Shown: positions 44,979-54,900 of the stretch, in pieces
How the letters are laid out: each line of letters opens with the position of its first letter
How positions within the stretch are numbered: position 1 is the stretch's first letter
Assembly: GCA_017555695.1 (NCBI GenBank)
Contig: JAFZFX010000036.1
Location: 62,001-126,000, forward strand
Length of the DNA stretch: 64,000 nucleotides
Reading direction: 5' to 3'
Origin: Alistipes sp.
Lineage (GTDB): Bacteria > Bacteroidota > Bacteroidia > Bacteroidales > Rikenellaceae
Translations under genes and position numbers: made by a program
The notes under the pieces: generated by a model
Seen by the model: only the letters and a program-made list of their open reading frames with translations
Database searches by the model: none
Told to the model about the DNA's origin: nothing

Positions 44979-46736
44979 TTATTTAGAGAGTTGATTATTA
45001 ACCATCTCCTCAATCTGATTCTTGTAGTTGAGGAACTTTTCGCTCTGCCACTCGGCATAGTTCATCTGACGGAAGAGGTTGATAAGGCCCTTGAAGAAGC
45101 GTGAGCAAGCCTCAAAGTCCTCGAAATCAAACGACTTGCGGCATACATCCAACACCATCTCGTACATCATCTTCTGACGCTCGATGGGTGTGCTGGCGTC
45201 GATATCATCGAATGCATCCTGCTGCAGGATAACGAAGTCGATGAGCTCTGACTTCCAGAAACGCTCGTGGTAAACAACGGGTACACCGTCATCACCCAAG
45301 ATGTTAATCTGGTCGTTAGCCTCCTTACCACGCTGTACGATAGTCTTACCCTCGTAAACCTCGTTCACCCAGTTCTTACCGATGTGGTCATCGAGATATG
45401 AGGCAACCTCGGGATACTCCAGATACTTAGAGTATGAATCCAACGGGTCGATAGCGGGGTAACGCTTCGAGTCGGCACGACCCTGTGAAAGTGCATAGAA
45501 GCAACGAGCAGCCTTCTTTGTAGACTCGGTAACGGGCTCCTTGAGGTTACCACCCGCGGGTGATACTGTACCGAGGAATGTTACTGAACCTGTTGTGCCG
45601 TTGTTCAACTTAACCAAACCTGCACGAGCGTAGAAGTTAGAGATGATAGCTGACAAGTCCATAGGGAAGGCGTCCTGACCGGGCAACTCCTCCAGACGGT
45701 TTGACATCTCACGCAATGCCTGAGCCCAACGAGATGTAGAGTCGGCCATTACCAATACCTTCAGACCCATCGCACGGTAGTACTCACCGATTGTCATACC
45801 TGTGTAAACCGAAGCCTCACGAGCCGCAACGGGCATATTTGAAGTGTTACAGATGATGATTGTACGCTCCATCAACTTGTGACCAGTACGAGAGTCAATC
45901 AACTCGGGGAACTCAGCGAAGATCTCCACAACCTCGTTTGCACGCTCACCACACGCAACGATGATGATTACATCAGCATCGGCCTGCTTAGAGATAGCGT
46001 GCTGAAGCACTGTCTTACCAGCACCGAAGGGACCAGGGATAAAACCTGTACCACCCTCTGCGATAGGGTTGAATGTATCGATAGCACGAACACCTGTCTC
46101 CATAACGCGTGAGGGACGGGGCTTCTCGGTGTAGCAACGGATAGCCTGCTTAACGGGCCACTTCTGCACCATTGTAATATTGTACTCGTTGCCATCCTTG
46201 TCCTCAACAACAGCAACAGTATCTGTTACCTTGTACTCACCCGCAGCTACAACGCTCTTAACAGTGTATGAGCCCTGCATAATGAAGGGAACCATAATCT
46301 TGTGGTCCACCCACTGCTCCTTAACCTGACCCAACCAGTCACCAGCGGTAACCTTGTCGCCAGCCTTTGCCAGAGGAGTGAACTCCCACTTCTTCTCGAA
46401 GTCGATGGGGTCGGTGATAGAACCGCGCTCGATGAACAGACCGTCCATCTTCTCCAAATCGTTCTGCAATCCGTCGTAGTTACGCGACAGCAAGCCCGGA
46501 GCCAGCGTAGCCTCCAACATATGGCCTACGAACTCCACCTTGTCGCCAATCTTCAAGCCTCGGGTACTGTCGTACACCTGTACATAGGCGTCATCACCGA
46601 TGACTTTGATGACCTCGGCCATCATTCGAGTATTACCACAGTAGACATAACATATCTCGTTCTGTCCCACCGCACCGTCAGCCTTAACGATTACGATGTT
46701 TGAGATAATACCGTTTACTCGTCCTAAAGTTTTCAT
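44979..46736 (-). CDS. ntpA: V-type ATPase catalytic subunit A
   Basis: Catalytic head subunit, 585 residues. The family non-homologous insertion follows the N-terminal barrel (about residues 115-190). Walker A is GPFGAGKTVLQH, the catalytic acidic segment is ACGERANEVVE, and VMADSTSRWAQALRE is the conserved signature of rotary ATPase A subunits. It follows the DUF2764 gene by 18 bases. Confidence 0.97.
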   Translation of the reverse strand: MKTLGRVNGIISNIVIVKADGAVGQNEICYVYCGNTRMMAEVIKVIGDDAYVQVYDSTRGLKIGDKVEFVGHMLEATLAPGLLSRNYDGLQNDLEKMDGLFIERGSITDPIDFEKKWEFTPLAKAGDKVTAGDWLGQVKEQWVDHKIMVPFIMQGSYTVKSVVAAGEYKVTDTVAVVEDKDGNEYNITMVQKWPVKQAIRCYTEKPRPSRVMETGVRAIDTFNPIAEGGTGFIPGPFGAGKTVLQHAISKQADADVIIIVACGERANEVVEIFAEFPELIDSRTGHKLMERTIIICNTSNMPVAAREASVYTGMTIGEYYRAMGLKVLVMADSTSRWAQALREMSNRLEELPGQDAFPMDLSAIISNFYARAGLVKLNNGTTGSVTFLGTVSPAGGNLKEPVTESTKKAARCFYALSQGRADSKRYPAIDPLDSYSKYLEYPEVASYLDDHIGKNWVNEVYEGKTIVQRGKEANDQINILGDDGVPVVYHERFWKSELIDFVILQQDAFDDIDASTPIERQKMMYEMVLDVCRKSFDFEDFEACSRFFKGLINLFRQMNYAEWQSEKFLNYKNQIEEMVNNQLSK

Positions 46737-46754
46737 TTATTATCTTTTTATTGT

Positions 46755-47582
46755 TTATTTTACCAATTCTTTGCCGTCGAGCTCCGCCATCAGACGCTCC
46801 AGCATCTCACGACCACGCTTCACATCCAACAAGCTCCATCGTGCTACGATGTTGATTTTTGCCAGGTATGACAACACGGCGTTGATGTTAAAGTAGTCAA
46901 ACGAAGCCAACTCACCAGCATACTCCCAGCGCACAAGGTCAATCTTATGCTCCTTCTCGACCATATTCTGCTCGTCATTTACGGCAGCGATAACGGCATC
47001 GATATATGCCAACTCGCCACGCAAGCCGAAGTCAGCAGCCGATGAGCGGTGCAACTGCTCCACAACATCGCCACCACCAACGGTTACGCTATCAACCGCT
47101 CTGTCGAGTGTACGAGCCACAGCGGCAGCAGCTACATTACGCAGTGTGCGGTCGAACTCGGCCCACTCACGCAGGAAACGACACTTCGACGAGGCGCACT
47201 CGGCATAGTAAGCCGTAAATAACGCCTTCTCGAAACTCTGCGTCATATCCAAACCCTCAGCCCACTCGCTCTCGGGCTCGTTGTAAGCACGAATCACGCG
47301 AGCCATAGCCTCGGGCAACTTCTCGGGCGACTTGAGCTCTTGCTCCAACTCCTCGCGAGAGAGGTTACCGAGCGGATTGTATGCCGCACGATGAGCGCGC
47401 AGGGCGATAATGTTTTCGCAGTCGTAATAACCGTAGAGCAGACTTACCGACGCAGCGTCGCGCGAAGAGAGCTCCTCGAGTATCTCTCCGACAATCTCCT
47501 TTGCGTCGAAGCCTTTGGTATCGGCATCGAGCGCATACTCACGGAGTCCGGCCACTAAACAGTAATAATTCTTCTCGAACAT
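46755..47582 (-). CDS. DUF2764 protein, probable V-ATPase C-like subunit
   Basis: A 275-residue, helical, acidic protein beginning FEKNYYCLVAGLREYALD. The family is found in bacterial V-ATPase operons between E and A, where other V/A-ATPases have subunit C (the socket joining ring and central stalk). The position here, 17 bases after E and 18 before A, supports that role. Function is inferred from context; no catalytic motif is seen. Confidence 0.8.
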   Translation of the reverse strand: MFEKNYYCLVAGLREYALDADTKGFDAKEIVGEILEELSSRDAASVSLLYGYYDCENIIALRAHRAAYNPLGNLSREELEQELKSPEKLPEAMARVIRAYNEPESEWAEGLDMTQSFEKALFTAYYAECASSKCRFLREWAEFDRTLRNVAAAAVARTLDRAVDSVTVGGGDVVEQLHRSSAADFGLRGELAYIDAVIAAVNDEQNMVEKEHKIDLVRWEYAGELASFDYFNINAVLSYLAKINIVARWSLLDVKRGREMLERLMAELDGKELVK

Positions 47583-47599
47583 ATCTCTATCCTTATGCC

Positions 47600-48205
47600 T
47601 TAAAAGATAAGTTGAGCAACCTTACCGCGCAAATAACCGTTCAACAGAGCCTCGAAGCTCTCGTCAGAGAACGAGATGTAGTATCCACCGTTCTTCTCGC
47701 CTACCTTGAAACCGCTCTTCACATCAGCAGAGAAGCCTACCTCGATACCCTCAGCAAGCAGAGCCTTGGCAGCAGCCTCGAACTCCTTGCTAAGCTCGGC
47801 CTTCTTTGACTCGGGCAACAGAGCCTCCAACTCGGCCTTATCGCCGTTGTTCCAATTCTTTGCTACAGCGAGCAACATATCCTTGATGAAAGCAGCGTCA
47901 AGATTTGCGCTCTTCACACCAGCGGCAGTTGTCTTTGCTACGATGAGAGTCTCGATCTCGGCCTTGATCTTGGCTACAGCCTGCTTACCAGCGAGTGAAA
48001 TCTCTGTCATTGCGTTCTTCTCGATATCAACGGCCTTGGTCTCAGCCTCGGCGATGATTTGTGCAGCGCGAGCCTCTGCCTCAGATACGATCTTCTGAGC
48101 CTCGCTCTTGGCAGCGGCAACAAGGTTGTCAGCCTCTGCACGACCCTTCTCCAAACCCTCCTGATAGAGTTTGTCGGTTAATTGCTGAAGTTTTGTATTT
48201 CCCAT
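47600..48205 (-). CDS. ntpE: V-type ATPase subunit E (peripheral stalk)
   Basis: A 201-residue peripheral-stalk subunit. Residues 1-95 form a long Ala/Glu/Lys-rich helix (for example KSEAQKIVSEAEARAAQII), followed by a small globular C-terminal domain that binds the head. It is the first gene of the operon, behind a consensus promoter and a roughly 110-base leader with hairpins. No separate G/H-like stalk subunit is seen. Confidence 0.9.
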   Translation of the reverse strand: MGNTKLQQLTDKLYQEGLEKGRAEADNLVAAAKSEAQKIVSEAEARAAQIIAEAETKAVDIEKNAMTEISLAGKQAVAKIKAEIETLIVAKTTAAGVKSANLDAAFIKDMLLAVAKNWNNGDKAELEALLPESKKAELSKEFEAAAKALLAEGIEVGFSADVKSGFKVGEKNGGYYISFSDESFEALLNGYLRGKVAQLIF

Positions 48206-48239
48206 AATTGTTTTATTTGATTATTGTTTATTTCATCTC

Positions 48240-48261
48240 AAAAAAGGCTCCGAGCGATGCC
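48240..48261 (-). promoter_or_regulatory. Attenuator-like hairpin in the V-ATPase leader
   Basis: On the reverse strand GGCATCGCTCGGAGCC folds into an imperfect hairpin followed at once by six T residues, 35 bases before the E subunit start and after the promoter. Upstream in the same leader, gcgtgc/gcacgc (6-bp stem, 4-base loop) and cctat/atagg form further hairpins. Confidence 0.4.
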
Positions 48262-48324
48262 ATTTTCTATCGTCTGAGTCCCGTAAGCGTGCCTGCGCAC
48301 GCATTACCTATTTAATAGGCGCCG

Positions 48325-48355
48325 CAAAGTTACTTAAATTATCTGCTCTGCCAAA
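48325..48355 (-). promoter_or_regulatory. V-ATPase operon promoter
   Basis: A full consensus match on the reverse strand: -33 TTTG (48355-48352), 19-base spacer, -7 TAACTTTG (48332-48325). Transcription should start near 48318, leaving a leader of about 110 bases. Confidence 0.8.
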
Positions 48356-48510
48356 ATTAATTTTTGTTTTTTGCCACCTTTATTCCACCATCGGGTCAGT
48401 TTACACATTTTTACCCCACTCTAAACCTCAACCGCACCACTGCAACACACTGATACACAATATGTTTACTCTTTTTGCCTATTTTTTATCTGCGTTATCA
48501 TTTTTTTTAC

Positions 48511-48518
48511 TAAATTTG
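48511..48518 (+). promoter_or_regulatory. -7 promoter element of the GH16 pair
   Basis: TAAATTTG matches TAnnTTTG 31 bases before the first GH16 gene. The -33 position is T-rich without a clean TTTG. Confidence 0.55.
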
Positions 48519-48549
48519 TCCTATTAACCAATTTTATCAGCCAATTATT

Positions 48550-49422
48550 ATGAGCGCTACAACCAAACGACTACTTTTCGCCACACTTGTGCTGTTTTTC
48601 TCTTTAGGAGGCATCGTTTCAGTTGCCGCACAGGAGGAGTATAACGGCCCAAAACAACGCAATACTACCAACCCACGACGCCTATACAAGGGGTGGGAGA
48701 TGGTATGGGCCGACGAGTTCGACGGCACCGAAGTGGACGCTTCGTCGTGGCGCCGATGCCACCGTTATGGTTCACCCTGGAATCGCCATATGTCGATGCT
48801 CGACTCGCTGGTGAGAGTACGCAATGGAGTGGTGGAGCTTTGGGGAATCAACACCCCCGAGGGTTATCAAGATTCGCTAAAATTCCTCACGGGAGGATTG
48901 GAGAGCCGCCACAAGCGCAACATTCGCAACGGCCGCATCGATGTACGCGCCCGATACGACTGCGCGCAGGGTTTCTGGCCCGCCATCTGGATGATGCCCG
49001 AGAGCGAAAAGCCGTGGCCAAATGCCGGCGAGGTGGACATTATGGAACACCTGAATTTTGACGATTACATCTACCAGACCGTACACTCCTACCACATCGA
49101 AGGTGGACACTCTCCCAAGACTCAACACGACCACAAAGAGAAGGTCGATTTGACGCAGTTCAATGTCTATTCAGTGGAGATTAACGAGGAGGTGGTGACA
49201 TACTACATCAACGGCCGTAAGACATTCACTTACAAGCGACTCAACCCCGAGCCGAAGGACCAATATCCATTCGACGACTACGACTATTATATGATTCTGT
49301 CGGCGCAGTTGGGTGGCCACTGGATTGGCCCTATCGAGGCCGAGCAGTTACCCGTAAAAATGGAGGTTGATTATGTGAGATTCTACCTCCCAAAACAGAA
49401 CAAAAAGAGTAACAAACAATAA
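48550..49422 (+). CDS. Secreted GH16 family glycoside hydrolase (first of a tandem pair)
   Basis: A 290-residue protein with a signal peptide (residues 1-27, ending SVAAQ). The GH16 jelly roll has the catalytic ExDxxE motif as GEVDIMEH, with Glu161 as nucleophile, Asp163 and Glu166 as acid/base. VWADEFDGTEVD at the start and GFWPAIWMMPE and YYMILSAQLGG fit laminarinase/licheninase-like GH16 (beta-1,3 or mixed beta-glucan), though substrate cannot be fixed. It ends in a basic Lys/Asn tail. The second GH16 gene starts 14 bases later. Confidence 0.92.
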   Translation: MSATTKRLLFATLVLFFSLGGIVSVAAQEEYNGPKQRNTTNPRRLYKGWEMVWADEFDGTEVDASSWRRCHRYGSPWNRHMSMLDSLVRVRNGVVELWGINTPEGYQDSLKFLTGGLESRHKRNIRNGRIDVRARYDCAQGFWPAIWMMPESEKPWPNAGEVDIMEHLNFDDYIYQTVHSYHIEGGHSPKTQHDHKEKVDLTQFNVYSVEINEEVVTYYINGRKTFTYKRLNPEPKDQYPFDDYDYYMILSAQLGGHWIGPIEAEQLPVKMEVDYVRFYLPKQNKKSNKQ

Positions 49423-49436
49423 AAGAAATCAATACT

Positions 49437-50270
49437 ATGAAACACCTTTTCAACATCGCTATGGTGCTGATGCTGACAGCATCGGTGGCTATGGCTGGCA
49501 ATAAGAAAACAGCCAAGGTGGGTGGCTACGACCAGCCCCGCAATCTCGAAGGCTGGACACTTGTTTGGGCCGACGAATTCAACGGCAATGAGCTGGATAA
49601 AGATTCGTGGGAACGCTGCCCTCGTAACACAGCAGATTGGGGTCGCCATATGTCAAAACTCGATTCGCTGGTAAAGGTCGAGGATGGCGTACTCAAACTC
49701 TACGGAATCAACCGCCCCGCCGAGGTAAAGGACAATGTGCCCTACCTGACGGGTGGCGTACAGAGCCGTCGTCGCCACTCGATGCAGATGGGTCGTTTTG
49801 ATGTGCGCGCACGATTCGACAGCGGTCAGGGTTTCTGGCCCGCAATCTGGCTTATGCCCGACATCAGAATACCGTGGCCCACAGGTGGCGAGATCGACAT
49901 TATGGAGCATCTGAACTCGGAGGATGTAGCCTACCAGACCGTACATTCGCAGCACACTGTAAAGCAGTATGACCCATACATTAAGAATGGCAGCAACTCG
50001 CCCATCAACCGCAACGAGTTCAATGTATACTCTGTTGAGATTGAGGAGGATGCTATAAAGTTCTACATCAATGGTCAGCCGACTTTCACCTATAAGAAAG
50101 TGCCCGGACTGAAGTCACAATTCCCCTACGCAGGTCACCCCTTCTATGTAATTCTCTCGGCTCAGTTGGGAGGCAGCTGGGTAGGCAAAGTGGATCCTGC
50201 TGACCTGCCCGTCAGAATGGATGTGGACTATGTGAGATTCTACCAACCGAAGAAAAAATCAAAGAGATAA
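49437..50270 (+). CDS. Secreted GH16 family glycoside hydrolase (second of a tandem pair)
   Basis: A 277-residue paralogue of the preceding protein with its own signal peptide (about residues 1-20). The catalytic motif is GEIDIMEH (Glu152, Asp154, Glu157). Shared segments include WADEFNGNELD, GFWPAIWLMP, EFNVYSVEIEE and the C-terminal VDYVRFYQPKKK. The two copies differ in the loop after the catalytic strand (HIEGGHSP versus HTVKQYDP), which could change substrate choice. No SusC/SusD pair or other carbohydrate genes lie nearby. Confidence 0.92.
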   Translation: MKHLFNIAMVLMLTASVAMAGNKKTAKVGGYDQPRNLEGWTLVWADEFNGNELDKDSWERCPRNTADWGRHMSKLDSLVKVEDGVLKLYGINRPAEVKDNVPYLTGGVQSRRRHSMQMGRFDVRARFDSGQGFWPAIWLMPDIRIPWPTGGEIDIMEHLNSEDVAYQTVHSQHTVKQYDPYIKNGSNSPINRNEFNVYSVEIEEDAIKFYINGQPTFTYKKVPGLKSQFPYAGHPFYVILSAQLGGSWVGKVDPADLPVRMDVDYVRFYQPKKKSKR

Positions 50271-50280
50271 AGACCAAACA

Positions 50281-50318
50281 AAAATGGGTTGTCCAACATA
50301 TCGGACAACCCATTTTTT
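50281..50318. terminator. Bidirectional terminator between the GH16 pair and DUF4301
   Basis: A perfect 14-bp stem aaaatgggttgtcc / ggacaacccatttt with an 8-base loop, A-rich before and T-rich after, between convergent genes. Confidence 0.9.
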
Positions 50319-50348
50319 ATTTTATGAATTCTGCAATGCGTCAACCTA

Positions 50349-51782
50349 CTACTGATGCTCGGGACGCAACAAATCCTGCACAACCTTTACGGGCGAGAAT
50401 GTGGTAATAGGCACCTCCACTAAGATAGTGTTCCACTTGGCCATAGCACCATTCCACAGACCTGGCAACTCCTGCGCACGCAGCTCGCGGCCACCGCTCG
50501 ATTTTGACGAGATGAAGCCCGTTGCAGGGTCGGTATATTGTGTAAGGTCAAACTTTCCACCCTTATAGTCCTTCACACCGCAAACCAAATCTACGGGGTT
50601 AAAGTGTGTAGCCGACTGCATCAAGTGCATATCCTCGGGCGAAATCTGGCTCGACTCGGCAATCTGCAACGACTCGGTACCATCCTCGGCAGCCACCCAG
50701 AACGGGCCACCTCCAGGCTCACCCTGATTGCGCACGACGCCACACACTCGGATGGGACGATTCAAGATACCCTTCAGCATCTCGGCATCGCACTCGGTGG
50801 GCAACTTCACGCACAACTCCTTCTCCACGAACTGCTTTGCAGCCTCCAAGTCGGCCTCACCAGCCTCCAAAGCACGCAGATAGCCAAACGCCTTGGCCTG
50901 CAACTCGAGCAACACGCCTGCAAGCGCCTTCTTGTAAGTTACGGTATCACCACGACGAGCGTCGGTAGTTACATTATCGATATTCTTGACAAAGATAATA
51001 TCAGCATCGATATCGTTCAGGTTGGCAATCAGCGCACCGTGACCTGCGGGACGGAACAACAACTCGCCCTCGTCGGTACGGAATGGAGTGTTGTCGGGGT
51101 TTACGGCTACGGTATCGGTCGAAGGCTTCTGAATCGAGAACGAAACATCGTACTTTACACCAAACTCCTCCTCGTATCGAGGCTGTGTAGCACCCAACAC
51201 ATCCCAGAAGCCACCCATATGTTCGGGCGAAACGGTGAAGTGTATGCGCACCTTATCTCCCGAGCGAGCATACTGCGCGCCCTCAACCAGATGCTCCTCT
51301 ACGGCCTTGCGGTTGCCATCCTCATAGGCGTGGAAAGTAACCAAACCCTTGGGCTTTGAGCCATAGCAAAGGCCTGCCTTTACGATAGCCTCAACAATCT
51401 CCTCCTCCGATGAGTCGGGTGTGATATACTGCTCTAGCTCAGGCCAGAAGGCGAATTTCTCGATATTGTCGAGCAATACATCGATACCCTTGCCGCGCTT
51501 GCCCTCGTTCACGAACTCGAACAACTCCTTGAACATACGCGTAGCGGCACCCGACGCGGGTACAAACTTCACTACATCAAGACTCTTCGATGCTACATCG
51601 TAGCAAGCCTCAGCGTGCTTGATAACCTCTTCGTCAAGCACTCTAACGCCATCATCTGCGGCGGCTGCGCGCACGACATTCAGGAAGGGAAAACCCTTTT
51701 TGAAATTCTCAATCTGCTGTTCGACCTGCTCTACGCTCAGGCCGTGATTGGCAATCTGAATCAAATCTTTTTCGTTGAACAT
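50349..51782 (-). CDS. DUF4301 protein (nucleotidyltransferase-like motifs)
   Basis: A 477-residue cytoplasmic protein conserved in Bacteroidota as DUF4301, function unknown. The conserved segments KFVPASGAATRMFKEL, KPKGLVTFHAYEDG, LLFRPAGHGALIANLND and DIIFVKNIDNVT resemble, in order and spacing, the glycine-rich loop, substrate loop and metal motif of UDP-sugar pyrophosphorylase-type (GT-A fold) enzymes. That similarity is my reading and not a demonstrated homology. It is monocistronic with its own promoter. Confidence 0.78.
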   Translation of the reverse strand: MFNEKDLIQIANHGLSVEQVEQQIENFKKGFPFLNVVRAAAADDGVRVLDEEVIKHAEACYDVASKSLDVVKFVPASGAATRMFKELFEFVNEGKRGKGIDVLLDNIEKFAFWPELEQYITPDSSEEEIVEAIVKAGLCYGSKPKGLVTFHAYEDGNRKAVEEHLVEGAQYARSGDKVRIHFTVSPEHMGGFWDVLGATQPRYEEEFGVKYDVSFSIQKPSTDTVAVNPDNTPFRTDEGELLFRPAGHGALIANLNDIDADIIFVKNIDNVTTDARRGDTVTYKKALAGVLLELQAKAFGYLRALEAGEADLEAAKQFVEKELCVKLPTECDAEMLKGILNRPIRVCGVVRNQGEPGGGPFWVAAEDGTESLQIAESSQISPEDMHLMQSATHFNPVDLVCGVKDYKGGKFDLTQYTDPATGFISSKSSGGRELRAQELPGLWNGAMAKWNTILVEVPITTFSPVKVVQDLLRPEHQ

Positions 51783-51871
51783 AGCTACTATATTTTTGCG
51801 ATTTATACTCTTTCACCTCTATTTATAGCATAATTTACGGGCACAACGACAACCGCGCCCCGAAAATTATC

Positions 51872-51879
51872 CAAATTTA
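51872..51879 (-). promoter_or_regulatory. -7 promoter element of the DUF4301 gene
   Basis: Reverse-strand TAAATTTG matches TAnnTTTG 90 bases before the start, with a -33-like TTG at 51903-51901 about 21 bases upstream. It overlaps the divergent protease promoter. Confidence 0.55.
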
Positions 51880-51891
51880 CAAAATATTTCC

Positions 51892-51899
51892 TAACTTTG
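51892..51899 (+). promoter_or_regulatory. -7 promoter element of the tricorn-like protease gene
   Basis: TAACTTTG matches TAnnTTTG 49 bases before the ATG. The two -7 boxes of the divergent pair are only 12 bases apart, so polymerase binding on one strand should hinder the other. Confidence 0.58.
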
Positions 51900-51947
51900 C
51901 CAACATAGCATACAAATTTATTTTACATCAGTTATAAACTACAACTT

Positions 51948-54900
51948 ATGAAAAAACTATCAGTTCTGCTTATTACAATAGTTTGCGCAGTATCGGCTGC
52001 AGCTGCTACGCCGCTGTGGATGCGCTATCCGGCTATTTCGCCCGACGGCTCTACCATTGCCTTCACATACAAGGGCAACATATATGCCGTTTCAGCCCAG
52101 GGTGGCGAGGCTCGACGCATCACCCCCGCCGAGAACTACGACTATGCTCCCGTATGGTCACCCGACTCAAAGAGCATAGCCTACGCATCGAACCGCTACG
52201 GCAACTTCGACATCTTCACCATCTCGAAGAGTGGCGGCACACCCAAGCGTGTCACTACGCACTCTGCATCGGAGATTCCCTACGCCTACTCTAACGACGG
52301 CAGTAAGATTTACTTCGGTGCAACCATTGCCGACCCCAATACAAGTGCCCTCTTCCCTAAGGGTTCTATGACCGAGCTCTACGCCATCCCCAGCAACGGT
52401 GGTCGTTACGAGCAGGTGCTGGCTACTCCCGCACAATATATCAGCCTGAGCGGCGACGGCAAGCAGTTCCTCTATCAGGACCGCAAGGGTGGCGAGAATG
52501 AGTGGCGTAAGCACCACACATCGTCAATCACACGCGACATCTGGCTCTACGACACCACTTCGGGCGAGCATAAGCAGCTCACCGACTGGCAGGGTGAGGA
52601 TCGTAACCCTATCTTTACAAACAACGACCAAAGCTTCTACTTCCTGAGCGAGCGCAGTGGCTCATTCAATGTATGGATGATGCCCGTCAGCGACGGCTCG
52701 AAGGCAAAGCAGATTACATCGTTCAAGAATCACCCCGTGCGTTTCTTGAGCGTGGCCAACAACGGCACACTCTGCTTTGGTTTCAATGGCGAAATTTACA
52801 CTATGAGTCCTTCAGGCTCACCCAAGAAGGTGAATATCACTCTCGTCGATGACTCTCCCGCCGACAAGACCACAATCTTGAGCGTCAGCGGTGGCGGCTC
52901 ATCTACCATCTCACCCGATGGCAAGCAGGTGGCTTTTGTATCGCGCGGTGATGTATTCGTCACATCGGTGGACTACACCACAACAAAGCAGATTACCGCT
53001 ACTCCGCAGGCCGAGTCATCTCCCACATTCGGTGCTGACAACCGCACACTGACCTACGCCTCAGAGCGCAACGGCTACTGGAACATCTACACTGCAACCA
53101 TCGCACGCGAGGATGACCCCAACTTCCCCAACGCAACACTCATCAACGAAAAACCTCTGTTCAAGGACGAGAAGATTGACCGTACCTACCCCGAGTACTC
53201 ACCCGACGGCAAGGAGTTGGCCTTCATCGAGGGTCGCGACCGACTGATGGTACTCAATATCGAGTCTGGTAAGGTTCGTCAAATTACCGACGGTAGCCAG
53301 AACTACAGCACTACGGGCGGCTTCACATACCAGTGGTCACCCGATGGCAAGTGGTTTGCACTCTCATATACGGGCAACAAGCACGACCCCTACTCTGATA
53401 TCGGTATCGTGAGCGCCGAGGGCGGTGCAATCACCAACCTCACCAATACTGGTTACTTCGACTCTAACCCCGAGTGGGTACTCGACGGCAACGCCATTCT
53501 GTTTGCCACCGACCGCTATGGTATGCGTAGCCACGCATCGTGGGGCTCACTGGAAGATGTGATGATTGTATTCCTCAACCGCAAGTCATACGAGGAGTTC
53601 CGTATGAGCAAGGAGCAGCGCGAGATGTACAAGGAGGCTGAGAAAAAGGCCGAGGAGGAGAAGAAAAAGGCTGACGAGGAGAAGAAGGGCGACGACAAGG
53701 ATAAGGCCAAGGCCGAGAAGAAGCCCGAAAAGAGCAAGGATATTGTCATCGAGTTGGAGAACATCGACGAGCGCATCGTACGCCTGTCACCCTACTCTGG
53801 CACATTGAGCGGTTACACACTCGACAAGGAGGGTGAGTCGCTATACTATATTATATCTTACGAGGGCAGCTACGATATGTGGCAGCTCAACCTGCGCGAC
53901 CGCAGCAACAAGGTATTCCAGAAGGGTATTGGCAGCGGCTCATTCGTATGGGACAAGAAGCGCGAAAACCTCTTCCTTTTGGGTGGCTCGATGCGTAAGT
54001 TTAAGGGTGGCTCTGGTTCACCCACCACTATCAGCGCACGATGTGAGATGCGTCTTGACGCCGAGGCCGAGCGCGAATATATGTTCGACCGCATCTACCG
54101 TCAGGAGAAGGAGCGTTTCTACCACAAGGATATGCACGGTGTGAACTGGGAGGCTCTGCGTGACAACTACGCCCGCTTCCTGCCCCACATTGACAACAAC
54201 TACGACTTCGCCGAGATGACCAGCGAGTTGTTGGGCGAGCTGAATGTATCACACACGGGTTGTTCATACTCTGCACCTGGCGACTCAAGCGCCGATGTTA
54301 CAGCTAACCTGGGTGTTTTCTACGATTTCAACCGCAAGGGCGACGGTCTGCTCATCACCGAGGTGGTGGCTGGAGGCCCCTTCGACAAGGCTTCGTCAAA
54401 GGTTAAGGCAGGCCATATCATCGAGAAAATCGACGGTGAGGCTATCCTCGACGGCAAGGACTACTTCCCTCTGCTGAATCGCAAGACTGGCAATCAGCGC
54501 ACACTCATTTCGCTCTACTGCCCCGAAAGTGGCGAGCGTTGGGAGGAGGTTATCACACCCATCTCGCAGAGCACATTCAACTCACTGCTTTACAAGCGTT
54601 GGGTTAAGCAGCGTGCAGCCGATGTTGAGCGTCTTTCAGGCGGTCGTCTGGGCTATGTCCACATCGAGTCGATGGGCGACGCCAGCTTCCGTACAATCTA
54701 TGCCGACATCTTGGGTAAGTACAACCACTGCGAGGGTATCGTTATCGACACCCGCTTCAACGGTGGTGGTCGTATGCACGAAGATATTGAGATTATGTTC
54801 AGTGGCGAGAAGTACCTCACACAGGTTGTTCGTGGCGAGGAGGCGTGCGATATGCCGAGCCGCAGATGGAACAAGGCTTCGATTATGATCACCGGCGAGG

